Source: Branchiostoma belcheri (taxonomy: Eukaryota > Chordata > Leptocardii > Amphioxiformes > Branchiostomatidae). Taken from it: a DNA stretch of 64,000 nucleotides. The stretch lies in the NCBI RefSeq assembly GCF_001625305.1, contig NW_017804187.1, positions 1,965,030-2,029,029 on the forward strand. Reading direction: 5' to 3'. The translations under genes were made by a program, and so were the position numbers. Below are positions 25,011 through 37,300 of this stretch, in pieces (position 1 is the first letter of the stretch; each line of letters begins with the position of its first letter). Under the pieces are notes generated by a model that was not told the DNA's origin, did no database searches, and saw only the letters and a list, made by a program, of their open reading frames with translations.

Positions 25011-26007
25011 CAAAATAACCTTGAAAGCTAAAGATACATTCCTGAAGGTCAGGTGATCCTGAGGGACATAGCTGGACCCACCAGGGAAGATTGTATCGTC
25101 TGTAGGGAAGGTCATATGACAATAACAACATCAACATGACCTTTTCTCGTCATTAATGAGATTAGACTGGAGCTCGCTTCTCTCTCCTCTTTTGTCATCA
25201 ATTCATCTTCTTTTACTCACTGTAAAAGAAGTCTATCACAGCTAAGCATGGACATACTAATAGTAGTATACACTGGCTTTGTTGTTGTAATAAGATAAAA
25301 CACTCTTATATCACAGTAAATTGTGTTTCTAACGTGTAATATAATATTCTTGATCACCACGACCTATACTCAGCTTGTTAGAGCATGAACTACAATAAAG
25401 GCTTCTGAATTCATTCATTCTGTCAATTTTCCCCACCAATAATACAAAATGTGATGTCAATCTACAAACAGACACACAAACCCACAGCTCGGCCACCGAA
25501 AAACATACCCGGATACAATAGCTTTTGATTAATCTTTCAAATAACTTTTTCCTCGCATCAGAAAATCTTGGCTGGTTTAGAGTCCCTACAATTATGCCGG
25601 CAATACATTCACCCTCCAAGACGCAATTAGCCGAAACAGCAGTCTTTCTTTTATAATAAGGCTAGCTACTAGTACTTCATGTGTTGAGCCCCTGAACTGC
25701 ATTAGTCAACACAGCCTGTACGGTTGGCCAAACACTCGCCACACGCCGTGATTGTGCCCGGTAATGATATATTTGAGCAGGCCTTCAGGAGCCATTGTAA
25801 ATGTAGCGTGGCCAATTAGCTGGGATATCAGAACCGTTCGGGGTCCAAATGCATCTTTCAGATGTATCAACAGGACCGGATTAGACGGCAAACTGCGCGG
25901 ACAATGGACGGGTAGGGTTAGTAACAACACAGGAGTCGGCGGACCTACTCCCCAAGAGGGGTACATGATACAAAGGCCACAATCTTGTACCTTCCTTGAA
26001 GAGTTCT
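25011..26007. other. Intergenic, nothing recognised
   Basis: The 85-codon frame at 25752-26009 has no recognisable domain or splice boundaries. Confidence 0.35.
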
Positions 26008-26512
26008 AACATTCTATCGTTCTATCTTTCTAACGTTCTATCGTTATAACGTTCCATCGTTCTTTCTACTGTTCTATCGTTCTATTGTTTTATCGTTCTA
26101 TCGTTCTAACGTTTTATTGTTCCATCGCTCTAACGTTCTATCTTTCTAACGTTCTATCGTTCTAACGTTCTATCGTTCTAACGTTCCATCGTTCTAACGT
26201 TCTTTCGTTCTAACATTCTATTGTTCCATCGTTCTAACGTTCCATCGTTCTAACGTTCTAACGTTCTATCGTTCTAACGTTCTAACGTTCTAACGTTCTA
26301 TCGTTCTAACGTTCCATCGTTCTAACGTTCTTCGTTCTAACATTCTATTGTTCCATCGTTCTAACGTTCCATCGTTCTAACGTTCTAACGTTCTATCGTT
26401 CTAACGTTCTAACGTTCTTTTGTTCCATCGTTCTAAAGTTCCATCGTTCTAACGTTCTAGTGTTCCATCGTACTATCGTTCTATTCTTCCATCTTTCTAA
26501 CGTTCTGTCGTT
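26008..26512. repeat. Minisatellite of TTCTATCGTTCTAACG-type units, about 500 bases
   Basis: Irregular tandem array of 8-base half units (TTCTATCG, TTCTAACG, TTCCATCG). A block of about 120 bases appears twice in succession, indicating higher-order duplication. Confidence 0.95.
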
Positions 26513-27012
26513 TTGACTATCCCTCACTTTGCGACCGTACTGTGCATCAGGGTGATATGTATGTACACTGTGTACCACATAGTGCGTGGTGTAATGCAAT
26601 TAGTCCCACCTAATAACTGTTAACCTCACTTTGCGGGCCACGGAAATTCTCTGGTTTTCCTGGCCCGCTAAATGGACCAGTAATCCACTGAAAGCCGCGC
26701 CCATTCTCCGACTTCAGCCGAAACGTCTTCTAAAGTTCATAATCAGATTACTCTGGGCCACCCGGGCACCCAGTCTTTTTGATTTGTAAATCTCCCGGTA
26801 TTCCGGCATGAAAAGTGTTTTAACGCGCCCTTTTGTCGGCCACAAAGTGGGGAGTTATTCAATAAAAAATGCGGCCGGCGTGTTTTGGTCTGCACGGAGC
26901 CACTTCAAACTTAGACTCGTGAGAAACAAGTTTTGAGTGGTGTGTTACGAGTAGTTTATCATCTTACTGCCAGAGAGCTGAGTTTGTTTAGAACATTGAC
27001 GTATTGGGGATA
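26513..27012. other. Intergenic, nothing recognised
   Basis: GGGCCACGG...CTGGCCCGC forms a small inverted repeat at 26635-26668; no gene is supportable. Confidence 0.35.
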
Positions 27013-27175
27013 NNNNNNNNNNNNNNNNNNNNNNNNNNNNNNNNNNNNNNNNNNNNNNNNNNNNNNNNNNNNNNNNNNNNNNNNNNNNNNNNNNNNNNNN
27101 NNNNNNNNNNNNNNNNNNNNNNNNNNNNNNNNNNNNNNNNNNNNNNNNNNNNNNNNNNNNNNNNNNNNNNNNNNN
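27013..27175. other. Assembly gap, 163 N
   Basis: Run of N, followed by a (GGGAGA)n purine tract at 27176-27210; the gap probably lies in a simple repeat. Confidence 1.
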
Positions 27176-27210
27176 AGAGGGGGAGAGAGGGAGGGAGAGA
27201 GAGAGAGAGC

Positions 27211-27632
27211 GACCGAGCAATTTTGGGCATCGCACGTCGTTCTACACTCTTGCCGGAAAACATCAATGAAGTTATCTAAATAATCACCGAGCCAGACTAA
27301 AGCCCGTTGAAAGGCGCGACAAAATCAATTACATCAACAGCTCAGCGGCCTGTCCGTGTTTGGAGATTTATCTGCGCGTGTTTTGACGTCCCCACAAACA
27401 TGTTGGTAGCAACCGTGAATCGTGTTTTCTCTCTCCATTAGAGAAAACCAAACCTGGCGACACAACCGAATTAGTCACCTGCACAGATCGGTTTAGTCTC
27501 CCACCTCTTCACACACGTGTTATCCCCGACTTTGCGCCTTCATGAGTATGTGTTTATGGTTCGTGCGAAAACGTGGTTGACACAGCGGTAGTCGGTCGTG
27601 TCGTCGTGTCTTTTGATACAAACATAACCGAC
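27211..27632. other. Intergenic, nothing recognised
   Basis: No supportable feature. Confidence 0.35.
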
Positions 27633-27832
27633 TAACCTCTACCAGACTTCGGGAATCGGCTGGAAAGAGCGTATGAGAAATTAGCCGAAAAGAAAGATAA
27701 CATGCCAGAGGAGTAGGCATGGAGAGGCAAACTGTGCTCTTTCTTGGACCACCTCCCCTAGCATGTTATCTGTCTATCTGGCCAACTTTTAGAGTATCTT
27801 TCCAGCCACTTCCCGAAGCCTGTTAGAGGCTA
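27633..27832. mobile_element. MITE M1, diverged
   Basis: TAACCTCTACCAGACTTCGG at the left and CCCGAAGCCTGTTAGAGGCTA at the right, with internal GATAACATGCCAGAGGAGTA and its complement. No TSD survives. Confidence 0.8.
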
Positions 27833-28379
27833 TCAAAGAGCCGACCACCTTTCACAAATAGTGAATAAATCAGTAGATACTAAATAAGTAAGTACACAAC
27901 TCGTGCCCTGGTTATCTACAATTAGAACCCACATTACCGTGCACTATGGAACGGTTCGTGACCCAAAGTTTGATAACGTTCTTCAACAAATCTGTAAATG
28001 CCCATATTGCTCAGATACTAACGCCTACTGCGAAAAAAAACAACTGAATCAATTATACATGTTTGTTTGTTTCCTATAACCGATGAATCACCTTTAGAAC
28101 ACACACACACGTTTTGTACATGTAAGAACAACTACAGAAATACATGTAGGCGCAAAATGCATTTTTAAAAGGAACAACATTGGTGTCTGCTAGGGATTCG
28201 AGCGCAGAATCTTTAGATTCCAACCACAGCCCTAATCACAAGTCCACCAAGTCACTATGTGTCTCCCATCTACATATTCAGATTGTTTAAGATTTCAGAT
28301 ACATTCCCAAAGTGTCTTATGTAGTAGAAATAATCATTAATCGGAAATTAAAACGCTTTTCTTTTATCTTTTCTCCCAG
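27833..28379. other. Upstream/intron region with SINE remnant near 28180-28250
   Basis: GTGTCTGCTAGGGATTCGAGCGCAGAATCT with CCACAGCCCTAATCACAAGTCCACC is a decayed minus-strand SINE head. It lies directly before the first recognised NACHT/WD exon. Confidence 0.45.
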
Positions 28380-31300
28380 GCGATGGACCGAGACCAGCAG
28401 CATATATCCCTGCCGCCCATCTCGGTTCCGTCCAAGTCACCCCCGCGCCGCTCGCCCGGACACGAGGCAGGCAGTCCCGGGAGGAAACCGGGGGAACACG
28501 GCGGGGGCGGGATCAGGAAGGACGGGGCTCAGACCGAGTACGACGAGGTTAGTAATATGAATACATCAAGCTTCTGTTTCTGTATCTGTGTTGCTGGTAC
28601 CACTCGGACTCGGAACCAAGAGGTCCCGGGTTCGAGTCCTGACATGCCACCGATCCAGTGCCCTTGGGAAAGGGACTTAACACGACTTTCCCCACTTAAC
28701 TCAGATGGAAATGAGTATTGTCTTGTCCACTGTGTTGGTGGCGGTATCAATAAAACTTGAGTGTGCCGTCACCATGTCTTGTGATTACATGTTACAATAA
28801 AAAAAAAGCTTCTGTATCTGTATGTCCGGTAACCACCCGTCGGTTAGTCTGACTTACGACGCTGTCGTACGACATCGTTTGGTCGCTTTTCGAACGGGCT
28901 GTAACAGAACCACCAGTCGACAGTCATCTAAGACAGCCTTGTCGAGTTGGTAACACAGCAGCTGGATTTTCGACGACACACATAGGGCTATTATTTGCAA
29001 TAGTTTGCATGCGATCGTACTGGTCAGGCCTCTAGACCATGTGTATTGATTCATTCTTTGCCGTTTCTAGATTGCTGGCGAGAATCTTAGAAAGAACCAG
29101 GGACGGAAGGTGAAGAAAAAGACGGAATCACTGGTCACCAGTCATTTGAGGGTAAGTCAAACAAGCATCGATGACTTTGTATTCAGGTTCAGTCATTTTC
29201 ATTGAACTGATCTAGTTAAAGCCCTCCCCCCAAATCCATTAGCATGGTCGCATATGGCGGCGCCCATCTCCGTTTCGTAGCCCTTGCGCCACACACATTT
29301 GTGCAATCACTACAGCAGGGGGCTAGTCCACTGGTAGTGGTGTGTGTTTAACTCCCATACTCTTATACCAAATGCTGAGTGCTGAGAACTGATCTAGGGC
29401 GTAATAAAACTCATGTGGCCTTTGGAGACATATTTTTACCTGGCTACACCTTGCAGTTACCGTGTATGTTCTGACGATAACCCTTTCGTTTTTTCTTGTT
29501 CTACAGAAAAGACTGACCCTCCGCCACAACAGGCGACTGCTGGAGATGTTCGGAGACCTCCTGGACAGCGAAGGGGAGGTGGAAACCACGGGAGACAGCC
29601 TTTCTGAGGAGAGACTTTCCTTCATCATCCGTCAGGGAGAGGTAATTATAAATCTAGTCTATCATCTTCTATAATAGGATTTCTATCAATGGCCATGGAT
29701 TAAGACAGCAAATTCATATTCTAACTTAATAGTGATACCCCTGCATTATACATATAGGACGATACGTGTTATGTAATTTTAAATGCTTTAACGCTAGAAA
29801 GGCCACCCATAATTTGTAAAAACACCAGATGTCGTGCGTTGTAACCACCAACCAGATCATATTAGTGGCAAGACGGGATCCAATTGGCCAGAGGAGTGAC
29901 CATTGTCTATCCTGTAACCATGGTTACAGAGTGACCAACCAGAGCAATCAGTGGTTACAGCTCTGGCCAATGGATACTGCCTTGCCACCGTAAAATCTGC
30001 TTGGAGTTTAATACGTTCTACCCTGTACAATTGTTGTACAATACATTGTTTGATGCATTTTTTTGTATCTTCAGACCTCAGCTGAAAATCCGTCCCCTTT
30101 CAACAAATACACGGATACTGGAGAGCGGATGGATACAATCACAGTCAAGGGTGAGCGGATGGATACAGTCCGTCCATCCAGCGCTATCCGCCTCTCCCCA
30201 ATCAGCCCTCCCACCACCCCTCCCGTCCCCAAATCGGACCGCCACCTTCCTGCTTCCTCCGACGGGCTAGAAAACGACGTTATGGTGGAAAGTGTGTCCG
30301 GTAGCTCTGTTGGGAGCGCTGGAGAAGGTTCCCAAGCAAACGTTGGATCCGACACGCCAGTCGGTGACTCTAGAAAAGACAGTGAGACACTCAGTAGGGA
30401 CGGTCACATTCCGAACAGCGTAGAGTCAAGTTTACCTGGTAGCAGACTCTCACCAGAGCAGTCTTTACGGACTCTGCCGCTGGTAAAATCGTTGGGATTT
30501 CATCAGGACTCGGGTGTGGGAAGTTTGAGCAGCCCGGGTAACTCTACAGTCGCCACAGACGCGGATACAAGCAGCAGCTTCAGGGTGGAGAGACCTGCCA
30601 TCGTGGTGGCTTCAGATGAACAGAATCCGGTACAGGACGCCATGATGGCGACAGAATCATACGACGGAGATGTGGACGAGGACGATGAGGAGGTATGTGA
30701 ATAAATATGCACTATGAACTATGTAACATCTTTAGTTCACTATGCACCAAGTAACATCTAGTGTCAGTGCACAGTACTAGTTGTGTAGGGTGTTCTTACC
30801 TAGCATGTGTAACCATTCCCCTGGAGTACTAGATTGTCGGCTTCTGACACCTGTTGTGAAGAGGGGTTCTAGAACCTGTCTGCCTCCAAAAGAGCCCAAA
30901 GCTGAAACCAGTAAGAATTGCCCTGATGAAGGTGACAGACGGTCATCGTTACGTCGGCTAGTGAAAAATAAATGGTTGTGATAAAAAGAACTTTGCTATT
31001 CAATCGTTTATCAACCTGATGAAATTATTTACGGAGGTATGTGAATAGTTTATTACCTTCGTCAGAAAGGTATAAAATCGGTTTACCTTACTGTGGGAGG
31101 CTGTGGATATAGTGGCATAACTCTTGAAGGCATGGTTCGATGTTCATGATTTTTGCAGACAGGTTACCGTTGGAGAGACCAAGGTCAAGTTCAAAAATGG
31201 GCTACGTGGGGGTCCCTACGTCACTGCAGTTGACACTTTGTGTTTTTTATTTGTTAGCAGGATAACTCGAGCATATGTAAATGGATGTTAATGATTTTTA

Positions 31301-34300
31301 ATTGGTAGGCAGCAGAATCATACGATGACGACTCGCAGGCAACCTAACTGGTGGTCAACATTAAGGCAACATTTAAGTACATGTACAACAACATGCTATT
31401 AAACGTCCTTACTAAAAACATTGCTACACTTTGCATTTATAGGTAGACCGAGAGCTGCAGCAAATTGACTACAAAGGAGATACAAGGGCGATGTCGTCTG
31501 TGTCTCTTTCTGCTTCTGAGCCGGATGAGAAGCCACTGCCGCTGGTTAGTCCTGTGCCCACCCCGTGGCCGGTAGGTGAAGAGGACCGCGGTTTGAGGCT
31601 CGCACAACTTGAGCTGCCGGAGCGTGTGGAACAGGTGCTACACGGGAATGTCCACGTCCACTGCAGGGTGCAACCTAGGACTATCAAGGTGTACATCAGC
31701 GCGTCGGCAGAAGGTAGGCCTGGGCTGAACTTTAACGTTTGTACATTGGCATGGTCCTTATGCTTTAATACGAACAGGCATATCTATGTTATGTCGATGA
31801 AGGTTAGGCATCCAGGTAATACGATACGCCAAAAAGCATTTACTCAAGCAACTGGATATGATTTTGAAAACGTCAGACGTTACTAGCTGAAACGTCTGAC
31901 GTTTTCAAAATCATATCCAGTTGCTTGAGTAACTGCTTTTTGGCATATCTATGTTATGTTTGGGAAATATCCATTGGTGAATAGCGCAGTATTCATAAAC
32001 CAGCATTACTTAGCTAATTAATTAGATTTAGTCTCTCCCTTTTGTTTGAACCATTCCTTATTAATGAGAAGCTCAAATTGACCTACGAACGTCTTTATAC
32101 TTAATTTTAGTCCTATATACCGCCATACGTCCTTTTTATAGCAGTTCCATGTTCAGAAAAGCTCATCGCTTGCTCTGTATTCGATGGCTTGTCTCTCATT
32201 CTATTTCAACTGATGATGCTCTAACGACTCATGATTTTCACTATGGGTATTTTTCGTAGATACAGTGCAAGAGAGGGATGCACTAGCGACCAAGGCGTAT
32301 CCACAGCTAAAGCAATACTACAAAGACAGAGGATACGAGCTTCAGGTTGTCGACCTGAGGTGGGGGTTTGAAGACATGCTGACAGACGAACACTCCGAAG
32401 TCGAACTCTGTCTCAAGGAAATCCAGAGCTGCCAAGACATGGTGACCACGCCTTATTTCGTGGTAAGTACATTTTCCCTCAAATAAACAATACATGTATG
32501 TGTTCTATATGACGATGGTGAAATGAAAGAAACCATTGTGTACTACCGCAACAGATCATTTTCAGTTTTTGTGTCATTCAAGAATAACTATATCTACCGT
32601 GGCATAACGGTAGAGTGTTCAACTCTTACAAATTCAGCCCTATCTTACACAATAACACTTGTAACGATACTGTTACGACGCATGTGGTGATATAGTTACA
32701 AATCTCACCATTGATACAAATGTTGCTCTTTTGTTGCAGACGTTTTTCTCCCAGAAGTACGGGCCGTGTGTCGTCCCTGCCGCCATCCCCAAGTCAGAGT
32801 ACGAGTCTCTCCACGCGACTATTCTCAGCGAGCGGGACAAACTCTTGTCCATGGGGAGATTTTCCCGTAAGAGTTACGGGAGTATCTACGAAGACGATCT
32901 GGAGAAACTCGATGGTATAACCGAGGAATCGTTAGATGATGGCGACTCACAAGTTGGTACTGACTTGAACAAGAAGTCGACTTTGGGCGTCACAAGTAGC
33001 GAGAGCTCGCCTAAGAAATCAGACAATGGGGCGAAGTCACGACGAAAGTCGTTCCAGACAGGAGGCATAATAACTAGACGAGAATCTGTCGTCAGCCTAG
33101 CTGATGTCCAAGAAAAAGTAGACAAAGACGCGCAGGACTCAATTCCCAGCACTAGTACTATCGAGGACTCACCAAAGAAGTCAGACTCAAGTACTGCAAA
33201 CGGGAAAATTGTCACCAAGTTGAGAAGAACGTCGCTACCAAACGTCGGTATCTCTAGAAGAAACTCAAAAGAATCCCTGATAAGCACAGTAGACACCATA
33301 GAAGAGCAGGAAGATGACATGACAGATACGGGGAATGTGAATATGAGTGAAATGAAGACCACGCACGACTTTGACCTGGACCTGGCACTACTGACACAAT
33401 GGTACGCGTTGGACGAGAACATGGACCCACCGGTGTACAGGTTACAACCTATCAGGTAAGTGACATGTTAATGGTTGTAAGTTTGGTTGTAATACTACAC
33501 ATGCCTACATGAACACACTACATATATACAAGCTGAATGATTTCAATATTGTTTCCCTTGAAAATGGTGAACATCATAACAAGTATCGTTGCTTATACTT
33601 GCCCACTTATGTCTTAACAAACTACTAAAACCACTGAATATGTTGAAAGTCCATTTTGTGTTTTTGATATAATTGTGTATCATTGATTTTCAGCAGTCAC
33701 AAAAATTTTACGACTAAGCAAATTGATTACCTGACATTTCTTTGTTGTTTGTTTTCAACTCAGGCAATCTTCTTAACTAATAACACATTTGGGTATGCTC
33801 CAGACTATGAAAGTTCCTCTTAATTTTTCCCTCCCAGTTCCCAGTATCGGGACTTTAACAAGACCACAGACAGATCCAGGCGGCAGCAGGCTATCGGCAA
33901 CTGGAAGGCGGTCACCCGGCGGCTACAGAAGGTACTGCAGGACTACGCACCACGAGCAGGTTTCAGCGAGGAGACTATGAGAAAATATTTCACATCAGGT
34001 AAGCTAGATGCTATCAAAAGGTGCTCGTTTACATTCTATGTGGAGAGAACACTTGATTATATGTAAATCCATCTGTATCCACGTATTCCGTATAGTTGTG
34101 GAAGACTTTACGAAAGTCACTGACACCGATGAAGGTTAGACATCTAGCTATAGGTAATGTGATATACAAGGAAAACAGTTACAAGTTTTCAAAATACATT
34201 CAGTTGCTTGAGTAAGCATGTTTTCTTGTGAATTTAGGTCATTGTTGTCCTAATTGTCATCTTACAGTGAAAACTATCAGCGTCTGTAATTGTAAATGTC

Positions 34301-37300
34301 TTGACAAAACTCCCTTTGGTCCACCGAACAGTGGTTGATCTGGAAGTGCAGCACGGTCTGTCCCAGAATGCACCTGGAGACGGCTGCGTGTGGTTCAAGC
34401 GGAGGATTGTGGACCTGGAGCAGCACGTCAGTGACGCCGCCATGCGGACTTACACGGACATGCACCACGTCAGACAGGAGCTGGACGACGCAGCGACACA
34501 GCGCCGCCGGGAGCTGGAGGACTTGTTGGAGAGCCAGGTCTGACATTTTCAGTAGAATTGTAGAACAATTAATATCCGTGAATAGTTTCATCAGGTTGGT
34601 AAGACGCTGAGTAAAGAGACTCTTTTTAATTTTACACAACCAAGTCTTTTATTCAGCGGGCATTTCGGTGACCGTCTGTCACCTTCCTCAGGGCAATTCT
34701 GACTGGTTCACATTGCACTGCAGCACAGGTGTCGCTGCTGCAGATGCATTCCAAAAAAGAGTCTCTTTACACAGACAATTAATAGATTTACTGGTATACC
34801 GATCCTTTCAGCTCAACCCTGAGAACATCAAATTTTATTCTATAGCCAAACAGAACTGAAACATCAGAATGGAAAGGAAAAGGTATTCACTACAGACCAT
34901 TAGTAGACCTGTATCTCAAAGCTTTACCAGTACTCTTACAATACAAAAGCTTGGAGACTCCTTACGTCCATGAAAGATTTAGAGATTTTGTAGTCTTTCT
35001 TATTTTCTTCATTTATTGTGGAATCAAACTCGTGGTAAGCTTTATACATGTATACATATCAACTTACAGTTTGTCGACTCAAATTACATTTACGCTATGA
35101 CTAAAGTGTAAAAGGCAACATTTCATAGATATGAACAACGTAAGGTTTTCAGCTGTTTAAAATATGCTTCATAACAAGAACGCTACTTTTCAGGTCCCAC
35201 TGCCGAACATCCACGAGTACACCTTGAGTTGGACCTACGGCGGCATTGACCCCTCCAAGAACCGAGGTCACGCCATCTACGTGGACAAACTCTGCCAGGA
35301 CTTCTCCCGGATAATGACCGCCAGCATCGACACAAGTCTCGCGAGACAGCGTACGAGAGAAGACGAGAAGACGGTGCTCTTTGAAGAGATAGCTCAGCAC
35401 GTGAGCTTCTGTCAAGACAGGTATGACTAAACAGACTTTATTGGAACAGTAAAAAATAATAGAGAGCTGACCTTGGTGCTGAATGACATTCACACTGACA
35501 CAGCTGTCCCTGTCCTTGGTGCTGAATGACATTAACACTGACATTAACACTGAACATTTACAGAGGTAGTAACTTTCTTTATGTTTTTTATTGCAACATC
35601 TAACTACAAGATATGACTATGGCACACTCAAGTCGTAAGCTCATTTTCATCACTGACGACCCTAATGTTTTCCTGTATTCCAGAGCTGCCACGTTCTTTG
35701 GCCGGAAGACAACTCTCGGGCGGATCAAGGCCTACCTCCGTACGGGCAGCCGCCAGCCGCTCATCGTGCACGGAACGTCCGGCATCGGGAAGACGTCTCT
35801 GCTGTCCAAGGCCGCCATGCAGACCGCGGACTGGACGTCCTGGTAAGGACCAGGGAACAGCCCTAACTGTTTCCTCATCAACTACAACTTATCCTTAAAA
35901 CAGGAACGTATAAAACGTTGAAAAAAGCAACATTGTAATTGCAATGACAACGTCGTGAAAAATAAATAGTAAGGATATTAGAGAGAGAAAAACCTTGAGA
36001 GAGAGCACAAGATCGGATTCAAGCCTAGAACGACAAGAAAAAAAACGTAATCATGAAACATTACGGTTTTCCTGAAGGGTTCTAATACAAGTTGTTTTTT
36101 TCTGTTATATGGCGGAATTTAGCGGAGGACGATTAATACTAAAGCGTAATTTTGTTTTACCTCGTCTCCACGTATAGCGGCGACTCGGCTGTCATCGTGA
36201 GGCTGATCGGTCTGACTTCAGAGTCACGTAACATCCGCAGTCTCCTGCGCAGTCTCTGCCTTCAGCTGACGCACGTGTACGGGGGAGAGATAGCACTCAT
36301 CCCGCAGGACTACATGAGTCTGGTTAACTTCTTCGTCGTGCAGCTGGAGAGCGCGAACGCAGAAAAACCTCTGGTAGTGTTTCTGGACGCACTGGATCAG
36401 CTTACCGGTAGGTACTGATGAAAATGAAAGATTCATGTCGTGGGGTCATGTGGCAGAGTGCTCGACTCGGAACCAAGAGGTCCCGAGTTTGAGTCCTGTC
36501 ATGCCACCGATCTTGTGCCCTTGGGAAAGGCACTTTACACGACTTTCCTCACTTCACTCAGGTGAAAATTAATATTATCTCATCCTGAGTTGTCTTCTGC
36601 TTTGGTGGCGACATAAAATAAGTTGATATAACTTTTACCCAGTGCCTTACCAGCCTGATGAAACTATTCACGGATGTTCTTCTGTCACTGTCCTTACAAC
36701 AGATGACTACAATGCCCGGCAGCTGTTCTGGCTCCCGAAGGAACTCCCGCCGTATGTCCACATCGTCGTCTCCACCGTGCCACACAGGAAATACGACTGT
36801 TTCCCTGCACTCAAGGTAACACATGTCTACGGATGTAGGAATATCATGACAATAACCTAAAATTCTTAGCCGGGGCCTAATTGCAATAGGCAGGATAAAC
36901 ACAATAGATGTAGACTTTACCAATGTGAAACATGATAATTGTCTGAATCTTAAAACTACCAAAATATCATCTTCATGTATCCGTATATCACAGTAAGTGA
37001 TTTCTGTTTGTGACTTTTATTGCATCATTATAGCTTTCCCCGTTTAGTTATGTTAATTGGAGTTTCCTTTAGCTGTGTACCTATAGGTGACATCTAGTCT
37101 TCCTGAAGAAGACACAAGTACATACAAGACATAGAATTACATCGACGAAAAGCTTACATAGTTATTTCAAAATAGCAAGACATCGTCTTTACCTGCCGTA
37201 TTTCTTCGGTCCCTTCAGGAAACTGTTCCCGACGACCAAAACTACGTGGAAGTTCCGGACCTCCCCGAGGCCGACGCCAGCGCGATCGTGGACCACTGGC

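Noticed and set aside
25752..26009. 85-codon frame on +
   Set aside because: No recognisable domain and no exon-like borders.
26008..26512. CRISPR-like array
   Set aside because: 8-base tandem variants with no spacers.
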